Position numbers and translations under genes: made by a program | In this document: positions 40,258-48,921 of the stretch, one piece after another | Position numbering within the stretch: position 1 is the first letter of the stretch | Layout of the letters: each line of letters opens with the position of its first letter | The notes under the pieces: model-generated | Databases searched by the model: none | What the model saw: only the letters and a program-made list of their open reading frames with translations | Told to the model about the DNA's origin: nothing | Assembly: GCA_030639305.1 (NCBI GenBank) | Contig: DAOWCY010000009.1 | Location: forward strand, 1-64,000 | DNA length: 64,000 nucleotides | Reading direction: 5' to 3' | Source of the DNA: JAGLQA01 sp023135565 | GTDB taxonomy: Bacteria > Acidobacteriota > Aminicenantia > UBA2199

Positions 40258-40851
40258 TCATAAAAATGTCCTGAAAATATAGTAAATATCTCTGAAAAAA
40301 GAATAATTCTCTATATATTCGCGGTTTATTTTGACTTTGTCGGGCCAGATTACGTCGCGGTTAAAGGCATCCGGGTCCTGCTGCCCGGCCAGGATTTCTT
40401 CTTCGTTTTTATACTTGATGGTGGCGGGGCCGGTTATGCCGGGACGCAGCGAAAGAATCATTCGGTCTTCTCCAACTAATTTGTCGGCAAAACCGGGCAC
40501 ATCGGGGCGGGGGCCGACAAAACTCATCTCACCTTTGAGAACGTTCCGGAGCTGCGGCAGTTCGTCGATTTTAAAGCGCCTCAAAAAAGTGCCGCCCTTA
40601 GTGATGCGCGGGTCTTTTTTCGTGGTCACAGTGGTGTCTATGCCGGGTATATTTTTCATGGTGCGCAGTTTTATCACCTGGAACAATTTGCCGCCGCGGC
40701 CTACTCGCGCCTGCTTGAAAAATCCGCCCTGTTTCGTGCTCCACGCGGCAATCAAATATCCAACCGCCATAAGCGGCGAAAACAATACCAATCCCAAAAA
40801 AGAGAACAGGATATCGAAAGTTCGTTTACAAAATTTCTGATAGAGAGTCAT
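40258..40851 (-). CDS. short phosphoglycosyl transferase (PglC-like)
   Basis: The 197-residue protein has one N-terminal reentrant hydrophobic segment and the core motifs [52 protein letters not shown] and RPGITGPA. Short enzymes of this type load bacillosamine-like sugars onto undecaprenyl phosphate. ATG 40851 lies 6 nt after the sulfotransferase stop, without its own Shine-Dalgarno, so it may be coupled. With the dehydratase and aminotransferase it completes a PglF-PglE-PglC-like set; no acetyltransferase is seen. Confidence 0.88.
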   Translation of the reverse strand: MTLYQKFCKRTFDILFSFLGLVLFSPLMAVGYLIAAWSTKQGGFFKQARVGRGGKLFQVIKLRTMKNIPGIDTTVTTKKDPRITKGGTFLRRFKIDELPQLRNVLKGEMSFVGPRPDVPGFADKLVGEDRMILSLRPGITGPATIKYKNEEEILAGQQDPDAFNRDVIWPDKVKINREYIENYSFFRDIYYIFRTFL

Positions 40852-40857
40852 TTTTTA

Positions 40858-41724
40858 CTAAGCCCGAAAACCCGAGGGGTCAGCTTTTAGCAGGTTCGAG
40901 AGCAGTTCCTGCTGTTGGGGCGACAAATCCTTCTTCCACTTGCCTACACTGCCCGGCCACACATTCTTGCATTCCGCTTTTAGGATGCTTTTATCATAAG
41001 GGAGTTTAAAATAGTCGAACATGCCGGCGGCCTGCTTAACCGGGTGCAACACAAAATTTTCATATTTTAACTGGAAACACCGCCGTGGGGCGATGCGTTT
41101 CTCAAAAACCTCCCGGCTCTTCTCTACGCAGCGCAGCCACTGGATACCACACACTTCGATTATAGATTTTGTTTTGACGATGTCTTCATAACCGGCGAAT
41201 TTCGGCCCCCAGATAGATAAACTCTTCTCTTTTGAAAAAAATAACCGGTGCGCATGAGTTTTAAGATAACGGGCGGCATAAAAAGGCAAATCACCTGGAG
41301 GCACAAAGCGAACCTTTTTTAATAGATAAGGTATATCCAAAGGCGCTTCCCAGCGTTTCAGGGCCGAAGAAGCGGCATCCCGCCCATCGCGCACTATGTT
41401 GACATATAAAGCGTCGGGAAATAAGGCGTCTACATATTCCAGCCGCAGGCAATTGGCGCAGGTTTTCTCTACAACATAATCGACTTTATACTTGCGGGCA
41501 ATGTTCGAGAATTGCTTCCTGGTGTATTTTTCTATTTTGGGTGTTATTTTGCCCGGCGTGAGCTCATCATCAGGAAACCCGGAATTTCCATAACGCCAGG
41601 TATAGTTGATCTCATCACAGGGCCAGGTGCCGAACCCGGGCTGCGAACTAATAATATCACGCAGCATATTAGTACCCGAACGCGGTGCGCCGATTATTAT
41701 TATCGGAAAAAATTTATTTTTCAT
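40858..41724 (-). CDS. PAPS-dependent sulfotransferase
   Basis: GAPRSGTNMLRD at residues ~11-22 is the 5'-phosphosulfate loop, and VNIVRDGRDAASSALKRW is the 3'-phosphate site of the Sulfotransfer_1/3 family. It probably sulfates a sugar of the surface polysaccharide. I use ATG 41724. The longer frame (to 41787) adds GCRGQYFQKAPPARRRQ, which is the dispersed repeat at 41731; GGAGG of that repeat lies 9 nt before the ATG, a good Shine-Dalgarno distance. A repeat-extended N-terminus cannot be excluded because the frame is open. Confidence 0.85.
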   Translation of the reverse strand: MKNKFFPIIIIGAPRSGTNMLRDIISSQPGFGTWPCDEINYTWRYGNSGFPDDELTPGKITPKIEKYTRKQFSNIARKYKVDYVVEKTCANCLRLEYVDALFPDALYVNIVRDGRDAASSALKRWEAPLDIPYLLKKVRFVPPGDLPFYAARYLKTHAHRLFFSKEKSLSIWGPKFAGYEDIVKTKSIIEVCGIQWLRCVEKSREVFEKRIAPRRCFQLKYENFVLHPVKQAAGMFDYFKLPYDKSILKAECKNVWPGSVGKWKKDLSPQQQELLSNLLKADPSGFRA

Positions 41725-41730
41725 AATTTT

Positions 41731-41795
41731 TTGCCTCCGGCGGGCAGGGGGCGCTTTTTGAAAATACTGCCCCCTGCACCCCCGCAAAAACTTTT
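41731..41795. repeat. palindromic repeat at the sulfotransferase start
   Basis: It is nearly identical to 24301-24370: GCCTCCGGCGGGCAGGGGGC, a short spacer and GCCCCCTGCACCCCCGC. It supplies GGAGGC at ribosome-binding distance. Confidence 0.85.
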
Positions 41796-41847
41796 AATAA
41801 ACCGTATGCTCAGTGTTAATTATAAACGATCCCGGCGGGTTGTTATT

Positions 41848-41895
41848 CCCTGCCGCGCAGCGGCTCATAGGCTGGGTGCACCGCACCCCCCCTGG
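41848..41895. repeat. palindromic repeat at a GT4 gene end
   Basis: CTGCCGCGCAGCGG and GGTGCACCGCACC palindromes flank CTCATAGGCT. On the minus strand it encodes GGCGAPSL and the TGA of the GT4 protein. Confidence 0.8.
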
Positions 41896-43109
41896 AGTAT
41901 TTTTTCGATGCGCTCTACCTGGATATGCCGGGTGTATCCAGCTAAATACGCTTCCCGGCCTCGCTGCCCCATTTGCTCCAACTCCTCTCGCGGCATATTG
42001 TAAAAAATCCGGGCCTGCTCCGCTAAAGATCGGGCATCCTGGGGCACAAAACTATTCCCGCCCCGGGCGTCCTGTACTATTTTGGCCGATTCTCCTGCTA
42101 TGCCGCAGAGCACCGGCTTGCCGCAGGCCATGTAAGCGATTATCTTAGAGGGTATCTGCATCTTAAATACGGGCTTGTTCTCTAAATGAGCCAATAACAC
42201 ATCCGCTAACGCAAAATAACGGTGAATTTCTTCAGGTGGAACACGGGGAATAAAAAGCACATTCTTCAACCTATACCCGGCTGCTAATTTTTTTAATCGC
42301 TCGGATTCAGTGCCGTCCCCGATAAAAACAAACTGCAAATCAGGCGTGTCCTCGATAAGACGGGCGGCTTCGATAACCACGTCTAAGCCCTGTACTTTAC
42401 CCAAATTCCCGCCGTACAGGATATTGAATTTCCCGGCCAGCCCTAATTCTTCAGCTAGCGGCTTTTCATAGGGGGCGGAAAAAAAAAGCTTCTCATCGGC
42501 CCAATCGGTTAAAAGCTTTATCTTGCTGGGATCGACTCCTTTCTCTTTTAAGTTGGTAATATAACCGGGGGAATTTACGCAGATGGTGGTGCTTTTGCGG
42601 TAGACCCAATCTTCTAAACGGCGAATTCTTTTGTACATGCGCGGGCTGATCTTTGCCCCGGCGGCGACTAAGTTTTCCGGCCATAAATCGGTCATCCAGT
42701 AGACGATAGGAGCGCCTTTGCTCCGGCTCAATAGAGCGGCGGGGAAACCGATAGTTAAAGGCGGCAGGTAAGAAAAGATGACATCGGCTGCTATTTTCCG
42801 GGTGCAGAAACGGCCTAACAGCGCGGCGGAGAGAGCAAAAGAAGAATAATTAAGCGCTCTTTTAAAAGAAGACAGGCTGTGGTCGGGAAACAGGGGCAGG
42901 CGTAGTACTTGCACTCCCCTGACTTCTTCCCACTGGTGCAGTTTCATGCGGTAGCCTTCATAGACGCGGCCGAAAGGGTGACTGGGAACAGCGGTTATCA
43001 CTGTTACCCGGTGTCCCCGGGCGGCTAAATCTTCGGCCAGGGCTGCCAGGTTCAGTGGTGCGGTGCGGATTTCCGGCCAATAAAATTGGGTCAAAAATAA
43101 TATATTCAT
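41865..43109 (-). CDS. GT4 glycosyltransferase (WbuB-like)
   Basis: The N-terminus FLTQFYWPEIRTAP, the YWMTDLWPENL segment and the C-terminal Rossmann part (FNILYGGNLGKVQGLD, then IPSKIIAYMACGKPVLC) fit the WbuB-like GT4 group that transfers amino sugars to lipid carriers. It acts in the cytoplasm at the membrane. The C-terminal GGCGAPSL and stop codon come from the repeat at 41848. No clear Shine-Dalgarno precedes ATG 43109. Confidence 0.88.
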   Translation of the reverse strand: MNILFLTQFYWPEIRTAPLNLAALAEDLAARGHRVTVITAVPSHPFGRVYEGYRMKLHQWEEVRGVQVLRLPLFPDHSLSSFKRALNYSSFALSAALLGRFCTRKIAADVIFSYLPPLTIGFPAALLSRSKGAPIVYWMTDLWPENLVAAGAKISPRMYKRIRRLEDWVYRKSTTICVNSPGYITNLKEKGVDPSKIKLLTDWADEKLFFSAPYEKPLAEELGLAGKFNILYGGNLGKVQGLDVVIEAARLIEDTPDLQFVFIGDGTESERLKKLAAGYRLKNVLFIPRVPPEEIHRYFALADVLLAHLENKPVFKMQIPSKIIAYMACGKPVLCGIAGESAKIVQDARGGNSFVPQDARSLAEQARIFYNMPREELEQMGQRGREAYLAGYTRHIQVERIEKILQGGCGAPSL

Positions 43110-43147
43110 AATCTTGGTAAGTCAGGTCAGATACATCTTTTAGTTTA

Positions 43148-43445
43148 AACCCCACTCGCGTCGGCAGGGGCAGCGTGTGAGCGCTTTTGATTCTAATCAT
43201 CAAAAGTTTTGATCAAACTTTTACAAAAGTTTGGCCCCCGGCAGGGTCGCCGAAGGCAAATAGGGTGGGTGCGCCGATACAGCGTGTGAGCGCTTTTGAT
43301 TCTAATTCATCAAAAGTTTTGATCAAACTTTTTCAACCCCGTGCGCACGGGGAGCGTGTGAGCGCTTTTGATTCTAAATAAACAAAAGTTTTGTTCAAAC
43401 TTTTTCAAAAGTTTGGCCCCCGGCAGGGCTGCCAGAGGCAAATCA
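43148..43445. repeat. three tandem composite palindromic repeats
   Basis: This 340-bp gap contains three copies of GTGTGAGCGCTTTTGATTCT followed by CAAAAGTTTTGATCAAAC or a close variant. The outer two end in the TTTGGCCCCCGGCAGGG block and the middle one in CCCCGTGCGCACGGGG. It is the densest repeat cluster of the window; no gene is present. Confidence 0.88.
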
Positions 43446-43450
43446 TAAGT

Positions 43451-44554
43451 CTAATCTTTTACTGCGCTGCTCATGCCGGGGGTGAAATCCGCCAGTGTTT
43501 CGATAACGCTCCAATTATCTTTAAACCATTGGCAATTTATCGCCAGCCCTGCTTCGAAAGACACCACCGGTTTGTAAGAGATTAATTTTTCCGCTTTCTC
43601 GATAGAAGCCAGCAGCCGCGGTTTGGTGTCCCATTTGCGGCGCGGTTTAAAATTAATCGGTTCTTTGTTTCCGGCTATTTCGTTGACCAGTTTTGCCATT
43701 TCGACTATTTTTATCTCTTTCCCGGCGGCTAAATTAAAGTTCTCGCCTATGGCTTTTTCATAATAACCGGCTTTGATTAGGCCCTGAACTAAATCCAAAA
43801 CGTAGGTAAAATCTCTTGTTTCTTCGCCGCTGCCGGTAATGGGCAGGGATTTCCCCTGCATGGCCCAATAGATAAAATTGGGTATCACGTTGCGGTACTG
43901 TCCGGGTACTTCGCCGGGTCCGTAAGAATTGAAAAACCGGCAGTTCACGGTGTTGATGCCATAATGATGCCTGTAAAAATTGCAGTACATTTCCCCGGTC
44001 ATTTTGTTAATTTGATAGGGGGTGGTTAAATGCATGGAGACAAAATCTTCTTTTAAGGGCAGTTCCGGGTAAGAGCCGTAAATGGCGCAGCCGCTGGAGG
44101 CATAAACGAACTTCTCTACGCGGGCTAAGCGCGAATATTCCAGCAGCTTGATCTGCCCGAGCACATCGGTTTCAGCGGAGATTTCCGGGTAATCGACGGA
44201 GTTCTGGTTGGCAAAAAAAGCAGCCAGGTGGAAAACTATCGAGACGTCTTCTTTGAAAACTCTTTTCAGGTCGATGTCGCTCCTGACGTCGCCTTTGACA
44301 AATAAGATATTGGAAAGTGGCGTCACATTCCAGGTGCTGTCCGCTTTGACTGCGGATAAGTTATCCAATATAATTATCCTCCCGTTCTCACCGACTAATT
44401 TCGATAAGGCAATGATCAGGTTACTGCCGATAGCCCCGGCACCGCCGGTGACTAAAATATTTTTCCCTGCGTAATATTTTTGAATGCCTGCTTCCAGGTC
44501 GATCTTATCAAAATAATTTTTTACCCATTGAATGCGTTTTTCATAGGTTGTCAT
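43451..44554 (-). CDS. NAD-dependent SDR sugar epimerase/dehydratase
   Basis: GGAGAIGSNLIIAL binds NAD. SSGCAIYG and YQINKMTGE carry the Ser and Tyr-x-x-x-Lys catalytic residues of extended SDRs. The 367-residue length and RDFTYVLDLVQGL segment fit nucleotide-sugar epimerases or dehydratases; the substrate cannot be specified. An N-terminal ~30-residue helical extension is unusual. AAGGAG lies before ATG 44554. Confidence 0.85.
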   Translation of the reverse strand: MTTYEKRIQWVKNYFDKIDLEAGIQKYYAGKNILVTGGAGAIGSNLIIALSKLVGENGRIIILDNLSAVKADSTWNVTPLSNILFVKGDVRSDIDLKRVFKEDVSIVFHLAAFFANQNSVDYPEISAETDVLGQIKLLEYSRLARVEKFVYASSGCAIYGSYPELPLKEDFVSMHLTTPYQINKMTGEMYCNFYRHHYGINTVNCRFFNSYGPGEVPGQYRNVIPNFIYWAMQGKSLPITGSGEETRDFTYVLDLVQGLIKAGYYEKAIGENFNLAAGKEIKIVEMAKLVNEIAGNKEPINFKPRRKWDTKPRLLASIEKAEKLISYKPVVSFEAGLAINCQWFKDNWSVIETLADFTPGMSSAVKD

Positions 44555-44577
44555 TTTTTATTACTCCTTAAAAAACC

Positions 44578-44702
44578 TTGCCTCCGGCAGCCCTGCCGGG
44601 GGCCAAACTTTTGAAAAAGTTTGATCAAAACTTCTGATGAATTAGAATCAAAAGCGCCTCCTGCTGCGAAGCCGCTTATCGCCCCCCCGTGCGTACGGGG
44701 TT
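44578..44702. repeat. composite palindromic repeat overlapping the wecB stop
   Basis: GCCTCCGGCAGCCCTGCCGG, TTTTGAAAAAGTTTGATCAA, GAATCAAAAGCGC and CCCCGTGCGTACGGGG blocks are present. The last encodes NPVRTGGR and the TAA of the epimerase gene. Confidence 0.88.
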
Positions 44703-45845
44703 TAAAAAATCTATGATTCTCCGGCAGGCTTCGCCGTCGCCGTAAGGATTGTGAACCTTAGACATTTTCTCGTAAGCCGCTGTGTCCTCCAACAGCAAAG
44801 AAGCTGCGGAAACGATATTTTTCTTATCTGTGCCGACTATTTTTACGGTTCCGGCAGCAGCCGCTTCTTCTCTTTCGGTGACGTCTCTTATAACTATTAC
44901 CGGCTTACCCAGGCTGGGGGCTTCCTCCTGGACACCGCCGCTGTCGGTTATTATTATATAAGATTTGCTCATCAAATAAACAAATTGTAAATAATTCAGC
45001 GGCTCAATAAGAAATATATTCTCTATGCCCGATAATATTTTGCCTACCGGCTTCCTTACATTGGGATTCAAATGCACGGGGTAAACGATATCTACGCCGG
45101 GATACTTTAAGGCGATCTCTTTTAAAGCTTCACAGATATTAATAAATCCTTGCCCGAAATTCTCCCGGCGGTGGCCGGTAACCAGCACTATTTTTTTATC
45201 CGGTTCTTTGGCGAAAATTTCCGATAGAGAATAGCCGCACCCGGCCAGCTCCCGGCCCAATCTGTCCGCCAGCCCGGGGTCTTTCCCGATTTTGTCTAAA
45301 GTGAAAAACAAGGCGTCGATAACAGTATTGCCTGTAACTACGATATTCTCTGCGCTGATATTTTCTGCCAGCAAGTTCTGTTTGTTGGCGGCTGTGGGCG
45401 CAAAATAATAGGTGGAAATGCGGTCGGTTAACTGCCGGTTCGCCTCTTCCGGCCAGGGAGAATAAAGGTCCCCGGTGCGCAGCCCGGCTTCGATATGACC
45501 GACGGGTATTTTTTGATAAAAGGCGGCTAAAGCAGCAGCAAATGTAGTAGTGGTGTCGCCCTGCACTAAGAGAAAATCAGGCCGGGATTTTTTCAATACT
45601 TGCTCCATTTCTAACAATACAGAGGCCGTAATATCATACAAATTCTGCCCGGGCTTCATCAAATTTAAGTCGAAATCAGGCTCTATCTCAAATAACGACA
45701 GCACCTGGTCCAACATCTCCCGGTGCTGGGCGGTGACGCATACTTCTATTCTAAAGTCCGCGGGATACTTCTCGAACTCTTTTATCAATGGGGCCATCTT
45801 GATGGCCTCCGGTCGTGTTCCAAATACGAATAATATTTTTTTCAT
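44676..45845 (-). CDS. wecB: UDP-N-acetylglucosamine 2-epimerase (non-hydrolysing)
   Basis: The whole sequence fits WecB/Mna[16 protein letters not shown] at the start, [42 protein letters not shown] and [18 protein letters not shown]. It interconverts UDP-GlcNAc and UDP-ManNAc in the cytoplasm. The final NPVRTGGR and the stop are repeat-encoded. GGAGG of an upstream repeat lies 14 nt before ATG 45845, rather far, and no other Shine-Dalgarno is visible. Confidence 0.95.
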   Translation of the reverse strand: MKKILFVFGTRPEAIKMAPLIKEFEKYPADFRIEVCVTAQHREMLDQVLSLFEIEPDFDLNLMKPGQNLYDITASVLLEMEQVLKKSRPDFLLVQGDTTTTFAAALAAFYQKIPVGHIEAGLRTGDLYSPWPEEANRQLTDRISTYYFAPTAANKQNLLAENISAENIVVTGNTVIDALFFTLDKIGKDPGLADRLGRELAGCGYSLSEIFAKEPDKKIVLVTGHRRENFGQGFINICEALKEIALKYPGVDIVYPVHLNPNVRKPVGKILSGIENIFLIEPLNYLQFVYLMSKSYIIITDSGGVQEEAPSLGKPVIVIRDVTEREEAAAAGTVKIVGTDKKNIVSAASLLLEDTAAYEKMSKVHNPYGDGEACRRIIDFLNPVRTGGR

Positions 45846-45857
45846 GTTATTTTTTTT

Positions 45858-45998
45858 TGCCTCCGGCGGCCCTGCCGGGGGCCAAACTTTTGAAAAAGTT
45901 TGAACAAAACTTTTGTTTATTGAGAATCAAAAGCGCTCACCCGCTGCCCCCAACAACAATTTAATGGGAGCGTCACCCGGCAGGGCCGCCGGAGGCGA
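45858..45998. repeat. composite palindromic repeat with inverted ends
   Basis: It begins GCCTCCGGCGGCCCTGCCGG and ends in CCGGCAGGGCCGCCGGAGGC, its exact reverse complement, enclosing GTTTGAACAAAAC and GAATCAAAAGCGC blocks. It is a clean full-length copy showing the element boundaries. Confidence 0.9.
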
Positions 45999-46007
45999 AG
46001 AAACTAA

Positions 46008-46232
46008 TTATATGCCCAGGCTTTTCCACACTTCCTCAGCATCTATGATTTCATCCTTGCCCTCTTTAAGAGCTTTCAACCTTTTCCGGGCTAATCTTAA
46101 ATCAAGCATATCGAAATAAACAGTCAACGCTTTCTCGATTATATAACTCTTTTTTTCGTCAAGTTCACGGGCAATGCTATCTAATTCCCCGGAAACTTCC
46201 GCGTCCAACGTAATATTATGTCTTACTTGCAT
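46008..46232 (-). CDS. RHH antitoxin (RelB/ParD-like), toxin not adjacent
   Basis: The 74-residue protein opens RHNITLDAEVSGELDSIA, with a YIIEKALTVYFD helix. This is the ribbon-helix-helix dimerisation and DNA-binding fold, and a C-terminal EIIDAEEVWKSLGI is typical of toxin-neutralising tails. GGGAGG precedes ATG 46232, and a promoter with a TATAAT box lies at 46260. No toxin gene follows; a repeat and wecB are downstream. A decayed second copy of the tail is at 46456. Confidence 0.75.
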   Translation of the reverse strand: MQVRHNITLDAEVSGELDSIARELDEKKSYIIEKALTVYFDMLDLRLARKRLKALKEGKDEIIDAEEVWKSLGI

Positions 46233-46259
46233 GCCGTACCTCCCATATGCTCCTCACAC

Positions 46260-46287
46260 ATTATACACATATTTTGTGTGTTTTCAA
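46260..46287 (-). promoter_or_regulatory. antitoxin promoter
   Basis: TTGAAA (46282-46287) and TATAAT (46260-46265) are 16 nt apart on the minus strand, embedded in CACAAAATATGTGTATAATGTGTG-like dyads suited to RHH binding. The layout closely resembles the promoter at 47870. Confidence 0.7.
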
Positions 46288-46305
46288 CCCCAGGTCATTT
46301 TTTTC

Positions 46306-46388
46306 TTGCCTTCGAGGGTGCGGCGCACCCAACCAATGAGCCGCTTCGCGGCAAGGGGCGTTAAAAAAAAAAACTGCGTGGGGTTTGA
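46306..46388. repeat. palindromic repeat
   Basis: GCCTTCGAGGGTGCGGCGCACC, AATGAGCCGCTTCGCGGC and ACTGCGTGGGGTTTGATG blocks. It separates the antitoxin promoter from the decayed antitoxin copy. Confidence 0.75.
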
Positions 46389-46455
46389 TGAACGATACGA
46401 CGGGAATATCCTTCGACGCTGGGTAACCGGCACAAGGGCTATTTTGTTCCGCTTC

Positions 46456-46530
46456 TCAAATATCGAGAGTTTTCCACAAATGGTCCGCATCGATAATTTG
46501 GTCTTTTCCCTTTTTTAAGAGCTTTGTATT
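46456..46530 (-). pseudogene. fragment of a second antitoxin copy
   Basis: The minus strand encodes KLLKKGKDQIIDADHLWKTLDI followed by TGA, matching KALKEGKDEIIDAEEVWKSLGI of the intact gene at most positions. The N-terminal RHH part is gone. Confidence 0.75.
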
Positions 46531-46554
46531 TTGAGGGGGGCCATCCCATTTATA

Positions 46555-47835
46555 TTAAAAATCAGGTTGGGAGTCATTACCGGGCGAGTTAGTGAGCTGT
46601 TTGATTTTCACTCCTCTTCTTGTCTTTTTTGCCTGTATTCTAAAGATATCTAAACCGGAACTTCTGCGGGGAAGGCTGCCGGACAATATAATATGAGAAC
46701 CAACGGGATCATTCCAATCGAATGATTCGATACTAACAAATCTACCATCTGTCAGGTTTATGTTTTCACTTCCGTCTGAATTTACTATATATATGTCTGT
46801 CCGCCCATGTTTCAGGTCACCGTAGGCTATTTTACTCAGTCTATTTCTCATTACAAAAGTCGACCATTTAATTCCAAATCTACCGGATGATCCTGAGTAG
46901 GTGCTAATTTTTGCCAATTTGGTATGCATTCCGGCACCGGCAGCATCATTAATATTTACTTTCCATTTCCAGATTCCATGTTTGTTATGATACAATCTTC
47001 TATAGGCAAGTTCGGAACCATCAGGTGACCAGGCTGGAAACAAAGAACCAGCTTGATTATAACTAAACAAATACTTCTGCTTTCCAGTTCCAATATCTTT
47101 TACAAAAATTTGGCGAACGTCTTGAAACTCGTGAAAACAAAAGGCAATCTTTTTATTATCCGGAGACCAGCAGTGACCTCGAATCTGGTCTTGCCGGACA
47201 ATTATTTTTTCTTTTCCCCCAATAGTATCTATCACAATCAAGGTATCATGATTACGTATAAAAGCAATTTTTTTTCCGTCGGGGGACCAGACAGGGTCAT
47301 AATCCCTGGCTGGATTATTTGTTAATCTTTTTTCATTCTTACCATTGCCGTCCATTATAAAAATGTCGTAGTTTTTTCCTTGCACCCGTACAAATGTAAT
47401 CTGTGTCTTATCCGGGGACCATTTGGGGCTGGAATCGCTATATTTATTATCTGTCAATCTTTCTTGTCTTGAGCCGTCAAATCCCATTTTATAAATTTCT
47501 TTATTTCCATCACGTTCAGACACAAAGACAATAGAAAAAGGATAAGATTTTCTTCGAAATTTAAGCGCTAATGAAGTTATATAGGGTTTTTTTTGATTAT
47601 CTGAGCGACTGCCGTTTCCTAAATTCACCGCATCTTCTCCAGCCGAAAAAGAAACACAGTCATTTGAACCGACAGTTCCTATACCTACGATGCCCGCCCT
47701 GTTTACGAAACCTTCCTGTGCCTGTAAGGAGTCCATAATGAAGACTATACTTACTAAAAACACTGTTATTGTCACAGTTCCCAGTAAAACCGCGAGTTTC
47801 TTGCCCAACTGATAAATTTTTCTTTTTTGTTTCAC
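46555..47835 (-). CDS. TolB-like PD40 beta-propeller protein
   Basis: One N-terminal membrane segment precedes six or so WD40-like PD40 repeats with the signatures [28 protein letters not shown] and [14 protein letters not shown]. The protein is probably periplasmic and acts as a binding scaffold. I choose GTG 47835, because TTTTGGAGGTAAAA precedes it; an in-frame ATG at 47871 lies upstream but has a worse site. The gene breaks the polysaccharide operon and has its own promoter, which looks copied from an antitoxin promoter. Confidence 0.78.
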   Translation of the reverse strand: MKQKRKIYQLGKKLAVLLGTVTITVFLVSIVFIMDSLQAQEGFVNRAGIVGIGTVGSNDCVSFSAGEDAVNLGNGSRSDNQKKPYITSLALKFRRKSYPFSIVFVSERDGNKEIYKMGFDGSRQERLTDNKYSDSSPKWSPDKTQITFVRVQGKNYDIFIMDGNGKNEKRLTNNPARDYDPVWSPDGKKIAFIRNHDTLIVIDTIGGKEKIIVRQDQIRGHCWSPDNKKIAFCFHEFQDVRQIFVKDIGTGKQKYLFSYNQAGSLFPAWSPDGSELAYRRLYHNKHGIWKWKVNINDAAGAGMHTKLAKISTYSGSSGRFGIKWSTFVMRNRLSKIAYGDLKHGRTDIYIVNSDGSENINLTDGRFVSIESFDWNDPVGSHIILSGSLPRRSSGLDIFRIQAKKTRRGVKIKQLTNSPGNDSQPDF

Positions 47836-47869
47836 TTTTACCTCCAAAAGTTTAATTTGTCTCCTGTAC

Positions 47870-47898
47870 ATTATACATATCTTTTACGCGCGTTTCAA
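47870..47898 (-). promoter_or_regulatory. promoter of the PD40 gene
   Basis: TTGAAA (47893-47898) and TATAAT (47870-47875) are 17 nt apart. The stretch GTTGAAA...ATATGTATAATGTACAGGAG resembles the antitoxin promoter region at 46240-46290. Confidence 0.7.
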
Positions 47899-47917
47899 CC
47901 TCTCGACCATTTTTTTT

Positions 47918-47993
47918 TGCCTTCGAGGGTGCGGCGGCCCACCACGTGGGCAGGGTATAAGCCACCCTTAGCCCCCCCACGCGCGTGGGGTTC
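47918..47993. repeat. palindromic repeat after an SDR gene
   Basis: GCCTTCGAGGGTGCGGCGG, CCCACCACGTGGGCAGGG and CCCCCCACGCGCGTGGGG blocks. Its edge touches the SDR stop codon at 47992. Confidence 0.8.
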
Positions 47994-48921
47994 AGAGCCT
48001 GTAGTAATCTTTCATCCAGGCAACGGTGCGCTTAATGCCTTCTTCGGGGTCTATCCGCGCATCATGACCGAGATCCCCGACCGATTTGGAAAAATCCATG
48101 GTTTTTATCTTGGTGGTGTTTACTTCGGCTTCTTTATAGGTAACGATGGAATCATCCCTGCCTATGGCTTTCAAAATCATATCCGAGTATTCTTTGATTT
48201 CCATTTCCCATTCCACTTTTCCGCCTACATTATACACTTCCCCGGGGATAAAATTATTCACGATGTTGGCAAATGTGCGGCAGGTGTCCTCTACATAATC
48301 TATGATCCTTTTGTGGTTCTTGTAGACTGTGTAAGGTTTGTTAAATAAACCGTGATAAATAAATTTCGGGATAAAACCACGGTACGGCGTATACTCTTCA
48401 TGTGGCCCATAACAGTTCACCGGCCTGACCCTGACAGTCTCAGTGCCGAACATGCGGGCGGAATTCAAACACATCAATTCACCGGCCCACTTGGTGATGG
48501 CGTAATCGTTCATTTGATAGGTGTCTGCGATCCGATTCTCCGCCATGACACTCTCTTTCATTTCACCTTCGTAATCGCCGTAAACTTCGGCGGAAGAGAA
48601 AAAAATCATCCTGAATTTATTTTTCTCCTGCAGCCGGAGCATATGCTTGCTGCCGATCACATTGGTCTGCCAGAGATTCTCATAATAATCTTCGCCATTC
48701 CAGCGGCCATACTCGGCGGCCAGGTGAAACACATAATCGAAGGGGCCATACATGTCGAATACTCTTTCAAGCTGCCGGAAATTGCGCACATCACACCTGA
48801 TGTAGTTTTCCCGGTCTGTATTGCACAAATCACAGGCAGTCACTTGATGCCCCCTGCTGCGCAGTTCATTACACAAATTTGTGCCGATAAATCCAGATCC
48901 TCCGGTTACTAATATCTTCAT
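47992..48921 (-). CDS. NAD-dependent SDR sugar epimerase/dehydratase
   Basis: GGSGFIGTNLCNEL binds NAD, FFSSAEVYGDY and YAITKWAGE carry the active-site Ser and Tyr/Lys, and RPVNCYGPHEEY and IDYVEDTCRTF are typical of the UDP-sugar epimerase/dehydratase group. The exact substrate is not decidable. GAGGAG lies before ATG 48921, which overlaps the stop of the next upstream glycosyltransferase by four bases. Confidence 0.87.
   Translation of the reverse strand: MKILVTGGSGFIGTNLCNELRSRGHQVTACDLCNTDRENYIRCDVRNFRQLERVFDMYGPFDYVFHLAAEYGRWNGEDYYENLWQTNVIGSKHMLRLQEKNKFRMIFFSSAEVYGDYEGEMKESVMAENRIADTYQMNDYAITKWAGELMCLNSARMFGTETVRVRPVNCYGPHEEYTPYRGFIPKFIYHGLFNKPYTVYKNHKRIIDYVEDTCRTFANIVNNFIPGEVYNVGGKVEWEMEIKEYSDMILKAIGRDDSIVTYKEAEVNTTKIKTMDFSKSVGDLGHDARIDPEEGIKRTVAWMKDYYRL

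Noticed and set aside
40331..40840. 169-residue plus-strand frame
   Set aside because: It is antisense to the short phosphoglycosyl transferase, whose motifs are unmistakable.
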